Shown here: one piece after another, positions 1 through 7,912 of the stretch
Numbering within the stretch: the stretch's first letter is position 1
Layout: every line of letters begins with the position of its first letter
Source: an uncultured Dehalococcoidia bacterium
GTDB lineage: Bacteria > Chloroflexota > Dehalococcoidia > Bin125
Reading direction: 5' to 3'
DNA length: 64,000 bases
Assembly: GCA_958295515.1 (NCBI GenBank)
Contig: CATQGW010000001.1
Coordinates: 1,132,658 to 1,196,657, forward strand
Notes under the pieces: model-generated
What the model saw: the letters and a program-made list of their open reading frames with translations, nothing else
Database searches by the model: none
What the model was told of the DNA's origin: nothing
Position numbers and translations under genes: made by a program

Positions 1-141
1 CGTCTCCGACAGCTCAACAATGCGGAGCCCATCAAGCGCTCCGTCCGAGCCCCGCCCACCCTGCAACGATTTCATCCCCGCAGGGTACCTGCGGGCACGG
101 ATCAAGCCCGCTGGACAAACTGTGGTCCACGCAGCCAGCTG
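1..141. other. Window edge, no gene seen
   Basis: The first 141 bases lie downstream of the HARE-HTH gene. I see no convincing coding signal, RNA or terminator. A gene entering from the left edge cannot be excluded. Confidence 0.4.
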
Positions 142-1035
142 CTAAGCGCGCTCGTAGGTGCCGTAGCCGACCGGTCCGACGCGGCGGAACTTGGATCGGT
201 CGCCGTGCCACCTGATGTCTTGAGCAATCCACAAGCATGTCTCATCCGGTGCCTTACTAGAAACCTGAGGGCCAGGGTCGCCGATCCCCTCGTCGTAAAT
301 CCGCTGGTCGATGGTCGCCATCTCCCTCGCGATTTCGCGGTAGTGAAGCGGTTTGCCTGACGCCCGCAGGACCTGCGCAGCCCTCTCCAGCAGGTTGTGG
401 ATGAGGGGAGGAGCGGCCGAATCATCGCTGTCGCCGCCAAACCAATAGTCGGGGACCTCAACGACGTACGTCCCCCTCGCCACCCGCACGAGCCGAGGGT
501 CGTCATAGAAACGCGCGAGTAGTGTGCTGGCCGGATCTTCGCCGCCGACCTTGAAACCCACACCCGCCAGCGCGGCGTAGATGTCGCGGTAATGCATCGG
601 CTTGCCGCGGTCGACAAGCACCTCGATTACGGCGTTGGCGTCTGCGCGGGGTGCATCAGGCGCATCCAGATCTTCCGACCCGTCGGCCAGCAGCCGATTC
701 AGCACGCCGATCTGAGAGGTCAGCTGGTCGCGCGCTGCTTGTTCTTCGGCCACCTGCTGCTCGGCGGCAGTGAGCACATCGTCCCACCGCTCCCGTTCCT
801 GCTGGGCGGCCGCAACCAACTCAGCGCCGTGTCCCCACTCTTCGGGATCGTCAGAGAGCAACCGCTCCAACGCCTGCTGCCGTGTGATCGCGAGGTTGAG
901 CGCCGTCCGCGCTTCAGTCAGTCGATGATCGGCATTCGCCCGCTCCCCTTCCAAGCGCTCGCGCTCGCGCTCGGCGACAGCCGTGAACTCGCTCGTCAGC
1001 CCAAGCTCGACATCGCCGTTCTTCAAGTTGGCCAT
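142..1035 (-). CDS. Coiled-coil protein with two HARE-HTH domains
   Basis: This is a 297-aa protein. Residues about 10-125 are a highly charged heptad-rich region (many E, R, A, Q) predicted to form a coiled coil. Two winged-helix segments follow, at about 135-195 and 220-295. Each begins with the HARE-HTH pattern in which a helix is followed by 'GKPxHYR(D/E)I' (GKPMHYRDI, then GKPLHYREI), and each ends in a beta wing containing 'GTY'. HARE-HTH domains occur in restriction enzymes, RNA polymerase delta and ASXL proteins and are proposed to sense DNA modification; that role here is inference. The start is the ATG preceded by GGTGGAG, because the upstream in-frame ATG overlaps the predicted -10 box. 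It is monocistronic and divergent from the PaREP1-like pair. Confidence 0.75.
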   Translation of the reverse strand: MANLKNGDVELGLTSEFTAVAERERERLEGERANADHRLTEARTALNLAITRQQALERLLSDDPEEWGHGAELVAAAQQERERWDDVLTAAEQQVAEEQAARDQLTSQIGVLNRLLADGSEDLDAPDAPRADANAVIEVLVDRGKPMHYRDIYAALAGVGFKVGGEDPASTLLARFYDDPRLVRVARGTYVVEVPDYWFGGDSDDSAAPPLIHNLLERAAQVLRASGKPLHYREIAREMATIDQRIYDEGIGDPGPQVSSKAPDETCLWIAQDIRWHGDRSKFRRVGPVGYGTYERA

Positions 1036-1060
1036 TTGCTCTCCACCCTTCCATAGGTCA

Positions 1061-1089
1061 ATCATAGCAAAACGATATTCCTAAGTCAA
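1061..1089 (-). promoter_or_regulatory. Near-consensus sigma70 promoter of the HARE-HTH gene
   Basis: On the minus strand TTGACT (1084-1089) is followed by exactly 17 bases and TATGAT (1061-1066). The expected start of transcription is near 1054, giving a leader of about 20 nt that contains the GGTGGAG ribosome site. The stretch is much more AT-rich than its surroundings, and it fixes the start codon at 1035. Confidence 0.7.
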
Positions 1090-1177
1090 CTCGTCAAGCT
1101 GATAAGGCATTGAGAGCCATAGAGGAGCGCAGGGCTAAGCTGAGAAGCAGCGGCACAAGACGATGCCGAGACCACCT

Positions 1178-1600
1178 ATGACCACCACCGACCCAACCCT
1201 GGCCTACCCCGCTTACAGCCGCTGGATGCTGCAGATCGCCGCCAGAATGGTCGAGTGCGGCGACCGACGGCAGGCCTCGAAGCAGATCTGGGAAGCGGCG
1301 GCGCAGCGCGTCAGCGAGATCGCCGACGAGCGCGGATGGCCCAACGCCAGCCTGACGGATACTTACGCGATCAGCCACCACATCTCCGTTCACGCGGGCG
1401 AGCGGCAGATTTCGATCCTCTTTGCGCTCGCCAGCGACACCGGCCGAAACTTCTATGAGGACTGGTTCTCCCTCGACGAGGTCGAACACCGCCTTGATGC
1501 GGCGCGAACGCTCTTCGCCCTCCTGGACGAAGCCCACCGGACGCTGCCGCTCGACCTGCCAATGCCCAACGAGCCGTTCTACCGCGAGCGCCACCCATAG
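1178..1600 (+). CDS. PaREP1/PaREP8-like small protein, copy A
   Basis: This 140-aa helical protein is a paralogue of the next gene and has exactly the same length. The shared core runs from 'Q-A-S-(K/E)-(Q/K)-I-W-(E/G)-A-A-A' near residues 33-43 to 'NFYED' near residue 95 and ends with 'LPLDLPMP'. The tryptophan-alanine helix and the 'xNFYE' motif resemble the PaREP1/PaREP8 family, which is of unknown function and has been linked to HEPN-type helical bundles. I chose the ATG at 1178 rather than 1163 because the sequence around it matches that around the start of copy B. It is followed 54 nt later by copy B, so the pair is a tandem duplication. Confidence 0.65.
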   Translation: MTTTDPTLAYPAYSRWMLQIAARMVECGDRRQASKQIWEAAAQRVSEIADERGWPNASLTDTYAISHHISVHAGERQISILFALASDTGRNFYEDWFSLDEVEHRLDAARTLFALLDEAHRTLPLDLPMPNEPFYRERHP

Positions 1601-1654
1601 GATCGCCGGCGCAATGGGGTTACCCTGACAGCAAGTCAAGCGCCGAGGCGACCT

Positions 1655-2077
1655 ATGACCACCACCCAACCAATCGAAAGCCACGCCGTCCACAGCCGCC
1701 GAATGCTCGAGCATGCCGCCGAGATGATCGAGCAGGGCGACCGCCTACAAGCCTCCGAGAAGATCTGGGGCGCAGCAGCGCACCGACTCAAGGAGATCGC
1801 CGCCGAGCGTGGATGGCCGAATCGCAGCCACGCCGACGGCTGGGCAATCATCGACTACATCGCCGACCAATCCGGCGATCAGCGGATCGGCGACCTCTTC
1901 GGGCTCGCCAGCGACACGCACCAGAACTTCTATGAAGACCGGTATTCGCTCCGCAGGTTGGCAAGGCGGCTCGAGCAAATCCGCACGCTGCTTCAGCTGC
2001 TCGACGACGCCCACCAGACCCTGCCGCCCGACCTGCCCATGCCCGACGACCGCCACTATCGCAACCGTCACGGCTGA
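1655..2077 (+). CDS. PaREP1/PaREP8-like small protein, copy B
   Basis: This is a 140-aa paralogue of the preceding gene. 'QASEKIWGAAAHRLKEIA' near residue 33 and 'HQNFYEDR' near residue 93 are the clearest family marks. The gap between the copies contains a -10-like TACCCT at 1621-1626, 28 nt before the start, so it may have its own promoter. There is no predicted membrane segment or catalytic signature. The function is unknown; a helical RNA- or protein-binding role would fit the family but is not shown here. Confidence 0.65.
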   Translation: MTTTQPIESHAVHSRRMLEHAAEMIEQGDRLQASEKIWGAAAHRLKEIAAERGWPNRSHADGWAIIDYIADQSGDQRIGDLFGLASDTHQNFYEDRYSLRRLARRLEQIRTLLQLLDDAHQTLPPDLPMPDDRHYRNRHG

Positions 2078-2137
2078 GGGCTGCGCGCGGGTACCCTGCG
2101 CGCTACGCGGATGCGAGCAGGCAGAGGAGCGCGAACT

Positions 2138-3010
2138 ATGGACGTGGGATTCATCGGCACCGGCAACATCGGCAACCCGATGTGCGCAAACGTGATCAAG
2201 GGCGGCCACCGCGTGGTGGTCCACGACCTCGTCGAGGAACACACGGCCAACCTGATCGAGCTGGGCGCGACCTGGGCCGAGTCGCCCGCCACCGTCGCCT
2301 CGCAGTGCGAGGTCCTGCTGACTTCGCTGCCCGGCCCGCCGGAGGTCGAGGCGGTGCTGCGCGGCGGCGGCGGCATACTCGAAGGCGCGGAGCCGGGACT
2401 GGTCTGCTTCGACCTCAGCACCAACCTGCCCTCCACCGTGCGCTTGCTGGCCGAGCGCGCCGCCGAGCGCGGCGTCACCTTCCTCGACTCGCCCGTCAGC
2501 AACGGCGTCGTGGGCGCCGAACGCGCCGAGCTCGCCGTGATGGTCGGCGGCGACCGCGCCGCCTTCGACAAATACAAGCCCGTGCTCGAATGCATCGGCA
2601 ACAACGTCTTCTACATGGGTGAACTCGGCATGGGCGCGATGACCAAAATCATCAACAACATGGTCGGCATCACCTCCGCCCAGGTGCTGATGGAGGCGAC
2701 CGTGCTGGCGCAGAAGGCCGGCCTCGACCCGCAGCAGACCTACGAGGTGATGAGCGTCGCCTCCGCCCGCCCCTACGTCGGCAACATGCCGCGTCTGCTC
2801 GAGCGCGACTACGACAATCCGCCGTTCTTCCTCCAGTGGGCGGCCAAGGATGTCTCGCTCGCGGTGCAGGTCGCGCGCGAAGAGGGGATGGCGCTGCCGC
2901 TCGCCAGCGCCGCCGCCGACTACCTCTTCCGCGCCAAAAACCGCGGCCTCGGCCTCAAGCCCGTCACCGCCACCCTCGAAGCCGCCGAGGAGGACGCCGG
3001 CCTCAAATAG
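2138..3010 (+). CDS. NAD(P)-dependent 3-hydroxyisobutyrate-dehydrogenase-family oxidoreductase
   Basis: This 290-aa protein is full length for the beta-hydroxyacid dehydrogenase family. The N-terminus carries the Rossmann motif 'GFIGTGNIGNPM'. The substrate-binding signature appears as 'DSPVSNGVVGAE' near residue 120, and the catalytic lysine lies in 'AMTKIINNM' near 170. Members oxidise 3-hydroxyisobutyrate, tartronate semialdehyde or related acids; the exact substrate cannot be read from the sequence. The ATG at 2138 has GAGGAG 9 nt upstream, so I prefer it to the ATG at 2111. A TACCCT box at 2092-2097 is a plausible -10. A palindromic repeat separates the gene from the CcdA-like gene. Confidence 0.85.
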   Translation: MDVGFIGTGNIGNPMCANVIKGGHRVVVHDLVEEHTANLIELGATWAESPATVASQCEVLLTSLPGPPEVEAVLRGGGGILEGAEPGLVCFDLSTNLPSTVRLLAERAAERGVTFLDSPVSNGVVGAERAELAVMVGGDRAAFDKYKPVLECIGNNVFYMGELGMGAMTKIINNMVGITSAQVLMEATVLAQKAGLDPQQTYEVMSVASARPYVGNMPRLLERDYDNPPFFLQWAAKDVSLAVQVAREEGMALPLASAAADYLFRAKNRGLGLKPVTATLEAAEEDAGLK

Positions 3011-3024
3011 CCGCGCTCGCGCTC

Positions 3025-3131
3025 CCGTCATACCCGCGCTCGCCGCGGGTATCTCGCCGCCACCAGCACCGAGGCCGCACCGCGGGATTGCCGTGGCGGA
3101 GCACGGCAATGACGGGGGGGCGGGCATGACG
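3025..3131. repeat. Palindromic REP-like repeat cluster
   Basis: The core ATACCCGCG...CGCGGGTAT forms a strong hairpin at about 3031-3051. A related second element (CGGGATTGCCGTGG...CACGGCAATGACG) follows. The same family recurs in most larger intergenic gaps of the window. Confidence 0.75.
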
Positions 3132-3164
3132 GAGAACCAGAACCAAATGGAGTAGGATCAGCGC

Positions 3165-4001
3165 ATGGCAGCAGCGGGAGCAATCGCAGCGGGCGGCACG
3201 GGCGCGCGGCGCGTGGTCTTCTTCCACGCCGCCGCCTTCGTGCTCGGCTTCAGCGTCGTCTTCGTCGCGCTCGGCGCGCTGCTCGGCGGGCTCGGCTCGG
3301 CCTTCAGCGATGAACTCGTCTGGTTCCAGCGCATCGCCGGCGCGCTGCTCGTGATCCTCGGACTGCACCTCGCCGACGTCATTCGGATCGAGTTCCTCTA
3401 CCGCAGCTTCCAGGTCGGCGGCGCGTCGCCCGGACCGGCGCAGGCCGCGCCCCGCGCGAGCGGCATCCGCGCCAGCGCCGACTACGCCCGCTCGCTGGTC
3501 GTCGGCGTCGCCTTCTCGGTCGGCTGGACGCCCTGCGTCGGCCCGATCCTGGCCGGCATCCTCGTGCTCGCGCTCGACTCCGCCTCGCTCTTCCAGGCCG
3601 TCACCCTGCTGATCTGCTACGCCGCCGGACTGGGCATCCCCTTCCTGCTGGTCGGCCTCGCGCTCGGCGCCTCGACCAACTTCCTGCGCAAGATGAACCG
3701 CTGGATGCCGCTCGTCGGCGTGATCTCCGGCGTGCTGCTGATCTTCGTCGGCATGCTGATCGCGCTCGACCGCGTGGTCTTGCTCAACGAGGCGCTCGGC
3801 TCGCTCGGCGTCGACATCGTCACCAACGACGGCGACGAAATGCTCAACCTCAACCTCGGCTCCGCGCTGATCGCCTTCGTCGGCGGCTTCGTCTCCTTCA
3901 TCTCTCCCTGCGTGCTGCCGCTCGTGCCGATCTACCTCGGCCACCTCGCCGGCATCGGCGCAGAACAGTCCGCCGCGCCGCGCCCGATCGCCGCCGCCTG
4001 A
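3165..4001 (+). CDS. CcdA-type thiol-disulfide membrane protein with permuted segment order
   Basis: This 278-aa protein has six predicted membrane segments. CcdA passes electrons across the membrane to periplasmic thioredoxins for cytochrome c maturation, using two cysteines in 'SPC' (first segment) and 'TPC' (fourth). Here the order differs. The protein starts at what is normally the loop before segment 2 (arginine pair, then 'FVLGFSVVFVALG'), carries 'GWTPCVGPIL' near residue 120, and ends with the normal N-terminal segment 'FISPCVLPLVPIYLGHLAG' at about 244-262. A stop codon (TAG, 3153-3155) lies in frame just before the ATG, so no N-terminal copy of that segment is missing upstream. Both cysteines are kept, so function is plausible. 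Confidence 0.8.
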   Translation: MAAAGAIAAGGTGARRVVFFHAAAFVLGFSVVFVALGALLGGLGSAFSDELVWFQRIAGALLVILGLHLADVIRIEFLYRSFQVGGASPGPAQAAPRASGIRASADYARSLVVGVAFSVGWTPCVGPILAGILVLALDSASLFQAVTLLICYAAGLGIPFLLVGLALGASTNFLRKMNRWMPLVGVISGVLLIFVGMLIALDRVVLLNEALGSLGVDIVTNDGDEMLNLNLGSALIAFVGGFVSFISPCVLPLVPIYLGHLAGIGAEQSAAPRPIAAA

Positions 4002-4011
4002 GACCGATGAC

Positions 4012-4830
4012 TCACCCCGCGCCGCTCCAGCCGCCCGCGGCGGCGCGCGAATCGAACTCCGCGAAGAAGCTGAGCGCCGCGGCGTTGAACTCCGCCGCTG
4101 CGCCGATGTTCACCGCGTGCGGCGCGGAAACGCGCGCCACCCGCATATTCGCGGCGTGCTGCTCAACCCACTCGCGCGCGGGGCGAAAAGCCTCCTCGCG
4201 GTCGCCCGCGATCAACAGCGTCGGCACGGGATTGTGCGGCAGCCGATCGCGCAGCGGCGTATGCGGCGAGGTGTGCAGCATCGTGCGAACGATGCCAATC
4301 GGCGTGCTGCGCCGCATGTCCGCGTCGAACTGCGCCCGCTGATCATCGGAGAGGGCGCGCGCGCGGCGCGGACAGAGCGGGTGCGACATCACCGCTTCAA
4401 TCCCGCCCTCCGCAATCTGCATCGCCCGCGCCCGCGCCGCTTCCGGGTCGCGGATGCGGATGCCGTCGGAAAACGCCGAGTGCGAGTTGGTCACTACATG
4501 CGCAATCACGTCGTCCGCACGCGACATCGCATAGTTCAACGTCAGCGCCGCGCCGAGCGACTGCCCCACGACAAACCATCGCTCCACCCCAACCAGCTCG
4601 CGCAGCGCATCAAAGCGCTCGGCGTAGCGATCAGGGTGGTACGCCGCCTCATCCTTGGGCGCAGGCGAGCGCCCGTGCCCAAGCAGCTCCACCACAACCG
4701 TGCGGTAGCGCTCGCGGAAGGCATCAAGGTTGAGCTGCCAGTGCGCCCGGCAGGTCAAAATGCCATGCACAAAGAGCACCGCCGGCGCATCAGCCGGCCC
4801 CTGAACGTCGTAGGCAAGATCAATGCTCAC
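4012..4830 (-). CDS. Alpha/beta-hydrolase fold protein
   Basis: This 272-aa protein has a standard alpha/beta-hydrolase layout: 'FVHGILT' (oxyanion region) near residue 23, the nucleophile elbow 'GQSLGAAL' near 90, an acid in 'AGDREE' near 215 and a histidine in 'APHAVN' near 245. The substrate is unknown; esterases, lactonases and haloperoxidase-like enzymes share this layout. I start it at the GTG at 4830. A minus-strand TACTGT lies 6 nt upstream and there is no Shine-Dalgarno sequence, so the transcript may be leaderless. It converges with the CcdA-like gene. Confidence 0.8.
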   Translation of the reverse strand: MSIDLAYDVQGPADAPAVLFVHGILTCRAHWQLNLDAFRERYRTVVVELLGHGRSPAPKDEAAYHPDRYAERFDALRELVGVERWFVVGQSLGAALTLNYAMSRADDVIAHVVTNSHSAFSDGIRIRDPEAARARAMQIAEGGIEAVMSHPLCPRRARALSDDQRAQFDADMRRSTPIGIVRTMLHTSPHTPLRDRLPHNPVPTLLIAGDREEAFRPAREWVEQHAANMRVARVSAPHAVNIGAAAEFNAAALSFFAEFDSRAAAGGWSGAG

Positions 4831-5318
4831 GCGCCTACAGTACCTGCGCAGCGCGTAGTGAGCACTGCCGCCCCACCTCCGTGATCCCCATCTCCCATCT
4901 CCGTCATTCTCGCCCCCGTTTTCCGTCATACCCGCGCTTGCCGCGGGTATCTCGCCGTGACCAGCACCACCGCTGCATCCAGCCCCCCGATCCCCCTCCC
5001 CGTCATTCCCGCGCTCCCCATCCACCGTTGCCGCGCCCCCCCCGCGGCAATTTCGCTGAGTTGTGCGCCGGCCTTGGTGCTGGGAACGGCGAGATACCCG
5101 CGGCGGGGCGCGGGTATGACGGATCTACGGGCGCGGGTGTGGCGGAGGAGGAGGGGCGAAGCCTCTCCCCGTCATTCCCGCGCACGCGGGAATCTCGTGG
5201 CGGGACCTCGGAGGTTGCGCGGTGGAGATTCCCGCTTTCGCGGGAATGACGGATAGGAGGGGGCGGGAATGACGGATAGGAGGGGGCGGGAGGTTGCGGC
5301 GGTGCGAGTGGGCAGGCT
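4831..5318. repeat. Gene-free stretch filled with palindromic repeats
   Basis: About 490 bases between the hydrolase and the RCC1-like gene contain several palindromes: CGTCATACCCGCGC...GCGGGTATCTCG near 4925, GAGATACCCGCGG...GCGGGTATGACGG near 5092, CGTCATTCCCGCGCACGCGGGAATCTCG near 5180 and GATTCCCGCTTTCGCGGGAATGACGG near 5228, plus partial copies. No coding potential is convincing. Confidence 0.75.
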
Positions 5319-7400
5319 CTACTCAGGTAGATCGATCTCTGTGCTGTGCAGCCAGCGGTCTGTGGCGGCATTTGTTGGGAGGTAGCGCAAGGGGGGGAGG
5401 ATGCGTTCGCCGTTGGTTGGGGTGAAGGCGAGCTCGATGCGGCCGTTGGGGCGTAGGCGGGCGTGGATGCGGCCAAGCTCTACGCCGTCGAGCTCGATGG
5501 GGCTGGAGCGCAGCCAGCGGTTGACGGCCGCGCCGGCGGCGGGGAAGTAGCGCAGCGTGGGCAGGATGCGGTGCTCGCTGCCGGCGGGTTGCCAGGCGGC
5601 TTCGGTGCGGCCGTCGGCCAGGCGGCGGACCACGATCCGGCCGTCTGCGGGAGCGCCTGTCGGCTCGGTGGTCGGTTCTGTTGGCTCGGCGGTCGGTTCG
5701 CGCAGCCAGGCGGGGATGTCGGACGCGCCGTTGTGCGTCATCCAGCAGGAGACTGCGCCGGCTTCGCTCAGCACGCAGTTGTGGCGGGGGCCGATGCTGA
5801 TCGCGCGATACGGTCCTGCGGGCGGCTGCGCCTGGCCGTCGAACTGATAGCCCCAACACTCGAGTTCGCCGGTCTCGCGCAGCCCGCAGCTGTTCCGCGC
5901 GCTCGCGAAGACGGCGCTGAAGGCGCCGCTCGGTGCATCCGTCTGGCCGTATACGTTCCAGCCCCAGCACTCGACCGTGCCGTCGTCCTGGCGCAGCGCG
6001 CAGTTGTGCCCCCCGCCGGAGCTGACGGCGCTGAAGCGGCCGCTCGGCGCATCATCCGTTTGGCCCTCCTCGTTGTATCCCCAGCACGCGAGTGCGCCGC
6101 TCTCGCGCAGCGCGCAGTTTTGGTAGTCGCCGGCGCTGACGGCGCTGAAGCGTCCGCTCGGCGCATCCGTTTTGCCGAAGCGGTCGTCTCCCCAGCATTC
6201 GATTTCGCCGGTGGTCTCGCGCAGGGCGCAATTGTGATGCCCGCCGACGCTGAGCGCGCTGAAGCGTCCGCTCGGCGCATCGGCCTGGCGGAACTCGTTG
6301 TCTCCCCAGCACTCGATTTCGCCGCTCTCGCGCAGGGCGCAGCTGTGGAGCCTGAAGCCCGTGCCGAGGGCGCTGAAGCGGCCGCTGGGCGCATTCGTTT
6401 GGCCGGACCAGCCGCGTCCCCAGCACACGACTTCGCCCTTCTCGGACAGCGCGCAGGTGTGGTGCCAGCCGGCGCTGACGGCGCTGAAGCGATCGTCCGG
6501 CGCGTTTGTTTTGCCGAATTCGGTGGAACCCCAGCACTCGACCCCGCCTATTTCGCGCAGCCCGCAGTTGTAGGTTTCGCCGGCACTGATGGCGCTGAAG
6601 CGAGTGCTCGGCGCATTCGTTTGGCCCTCGCCGTTCCATCCCCAGCACTCGACCTGGCCGCTCTCGCGCAGTCCGCAGGCGTGGTCCTTGCCGGAGCTGA
6701 CGGCGCTGAAGCGGCCGCTGGGCGCGTCCGACTGGCCGAAATGGTTGGCTCCGCGGCACTCGATTTCGCCGCTCTCGCGCAGCCCGCAGGTGTACTCCTC
6801 GCCGGCGCTGATCGCGCTGAAGCGGCCGCTCGACGGATCCGTTTGGCCGAACGCGCTGGCTCCCCAACACTCGACCGCGCCGGTCTCGCGCAGTCCGCAG
6901 CTGTGGTCCCAGCCGGTGCTGACGGCGCTGAATTGACCGCTGGGCGGATCCGTTTGGCCGTACCCGTTCCATCCCCAGCACTCGACCGCGCCGGTCTCGC
7001 GCAGCCCGCAGCTGTGGCCCTTGCCGGCGCTGACGGCGCTGAAGCGGCCGCTCGGCGCATCCGCCTTGCCGGAGGCGTTGGAGCCCCAGCACTCGATTTC
7101 ACCGGTCTCGCGCAGCCCGCAGGTGTGGTGCCAGCCGGCGCTGACGGCGCTGAAGCGGCCGCTCGGCGCATTCGCCTGGCCGTCGTCGCTCTTTCCCCAG
7201 CACTCAATGGCGCCCGAGTCGAGCAGCGCGCAGGCGTGATCCTGGCCGGTGCTGATCGCGACCGCGCGGGCTTCCTCCTGCGCTTGCGCCTGTTCCCAAC
7301 CGTCTGCGATGCCGAGAACAACGCCGACCAACAGCAGCAACGCGGCGAGCGTAAGGCTTCCGACTACGGTCCTGGCGCTCCACATGGCTGTGATGGGCAT
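5319..7400 (-). CDS. Secreted 14-repeat RCC1-like beta-propeller protein
   Basis: This 693-aa protein begins with a hydrophobic export segment (residues 10-30) ending in AQAQ. Fourteen repeats of about 36-38 aa follow. Each contains 'F-S-A-(V/I)-S-x-G...C-(G/A)-L-R-E-x-G-x-(V/I)-E-C-W-G...G-Q-(T/A)-(D/N)-A-P-S-G', the pattern of RCC1/BNR-type propeller blades. Each blade carries two cysteines nine residues apart, about 28 in all, which suggests disulfides outside the cell. A proline/threonine-rich linker leads to two copies of a 50-residue motif ('ADGR...RILP.LRY.P...RWL.S..I.L') also seen in the proteins at 25108 and 38757. The start has GGAGGAG upstream and a TACAAT box at 7441-7446. It is probably surface-exposed; the ligand is unknown. 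Confidence 0.8.
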   Translation of the reverse strand: MPITAMWSARTVVGSLTLAALLLLVGVVLGIADGWEQAQAQEEARAVAISTGQDHACALLDSGAIECWGKSDDGQANAPSGRFSAVSAGWHHTCGLRETGEIECWGSNASGKADAPSGRFSAVSAGKGHSCGLRETGAVECWGWNGYGQTDPPSGQFSAVSTGWDHSCGLRETGAVECWGASAFGQTDPSSGRFSAISAGEEYTCGLRESGEIECRGANHFGQSDAPSGRFSAVSSGKDHACGLRESGQVECWGWNGEGQTNAPSTRFSAISAGETYNCGLREIGGVECWGSTEFGKTNAPDDRFSAVSAGWHHTCALSEKGEVVCWGRGWSGQTNAPSGRFSALGTGFRLHSCALRESGEIECWGDNEFRQADAPSGRFSALSVGGHHNCALRETTGEIECWGDDRFGKTDAPSGRFSAVSAGDYQNCALRESGALACWGYNEEGQTDDAPSGRFSAVSSGGGHNCALRQDDGTVECWGWNVYGQTDAPSGAFSAVFASARNSCGLRETGELECWGYQFDGQAQPPAGPYRAISIGPRHNCVLSEAGAVSCWMTHNGASDIPAWLREPTAEPTEPTTEPTGAPADGRIVVRRLADGRTEAAWQPAGSEHRILPTLRYFPAAGAAVNRWLRSSPIELDGVELGRIHARLRPNGRIELAFTPTNGERILPPLRYLPTNAATDRWLHSTEIDLPE

Positions 7401-7794
7401 CGCGCTCCTCCGTCGTTGGAGATGCTGGTGCGGGCGGGGCATTGTACGCCGACCGCGGCGAGGGTGTGGCGGGGCTTGGGAGGTTGGGCGGGGGGGATTC
7501 CCGCTTTCGCGGGAATGACGGGAAAGGGGGGCGGGAATGACGGATAGAGGGCTTGGGAGGCGACACGGCGAGATACCCGCGGCGGGGCGCGGGTATGACG
7601 GATCTATGGGGGGTATGACGGAAGTAGGCGAGCGCGGGTGTGACAGAGTGGGGGCGGGGCTTGGGAGGTGGGGCGGGGGGGATTCCCGCTTTCGCGGGAA
7701 TGACGGAAAGGGGGGCGGGAATGACGGGGAAAGGGAGGTGGGAATGATGGGAAAGGGGGGCGGGTATGACGGAAGAGGGGGTGTGGGGTTGGGT
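7401..7794. repeat. Gene-free stretch with palindromic repeats
   Basis: About 390 bases between the RCC1-like gene and tRNA-Phe hold the promoter-like TACAAT (minus, 7441-7446). They also hold palindromes GATTCCCGCTTTCGCGGGAATGACGG near 7496 and 7680 and GAGATACCCGCGG...GCGGGTATGACGG near 7568, separated by G-rich degenerate copies. No gene is seen. Confidence 0.7.
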
Positions 7795-7870
7795 TGGTGC
7801 CGAGGGGCAGAATCGAACTGCCGACACCACGATTTTCAGTCGTGTGCTCTACCGACTGAGCTACCTCGGC
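7795..7870 (-). tRNA. tRNA-Phe (GAA)
   Basis: The cloverleaf is complete: acceptor GCCGAGG/CCTCGGC, D-arm AGCTCAGTCGGTAGAGC, anticodon stem CACGA/TCGTG with loop CTGAAAA (anticodon GAA), and T-arm with GTTCGATTC. The 3' CCA is encoded. Confidence 0.95.
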
Positions 7871-7912
7871 GCGTTGCCAGCATACAGCCGCATGGCAGGT
7901 TGGGTGGGTGGG

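Noticed and set aside
1036..1065. ATG at 1065 as start of the HARE-HTH protein
   Set aside because: It overlaps the -10 box of the predicted promoter; the ATG at 1035 has a ribosome site.
1745..3127. 460-codon minus-strand frame
   Set aside because: Runs across two plus-strand genes and a palindromic repeat; no motif seen.
4900..5300. CRISPR-like spacing of palindromes
   Set aside because: Intervals and orientations are irregular and intervening sequence consists of decayed copies of the same element.
5463..7547. 694-codon open frame on the plus strand, opposite the RCC1-like gene
   Set aside because: It is the mirror of a repeat-rich, GC-biased gene; it has no export signal, motif or ribosome site of its own, while the minus-strand frame has clear RCC1 repeats.
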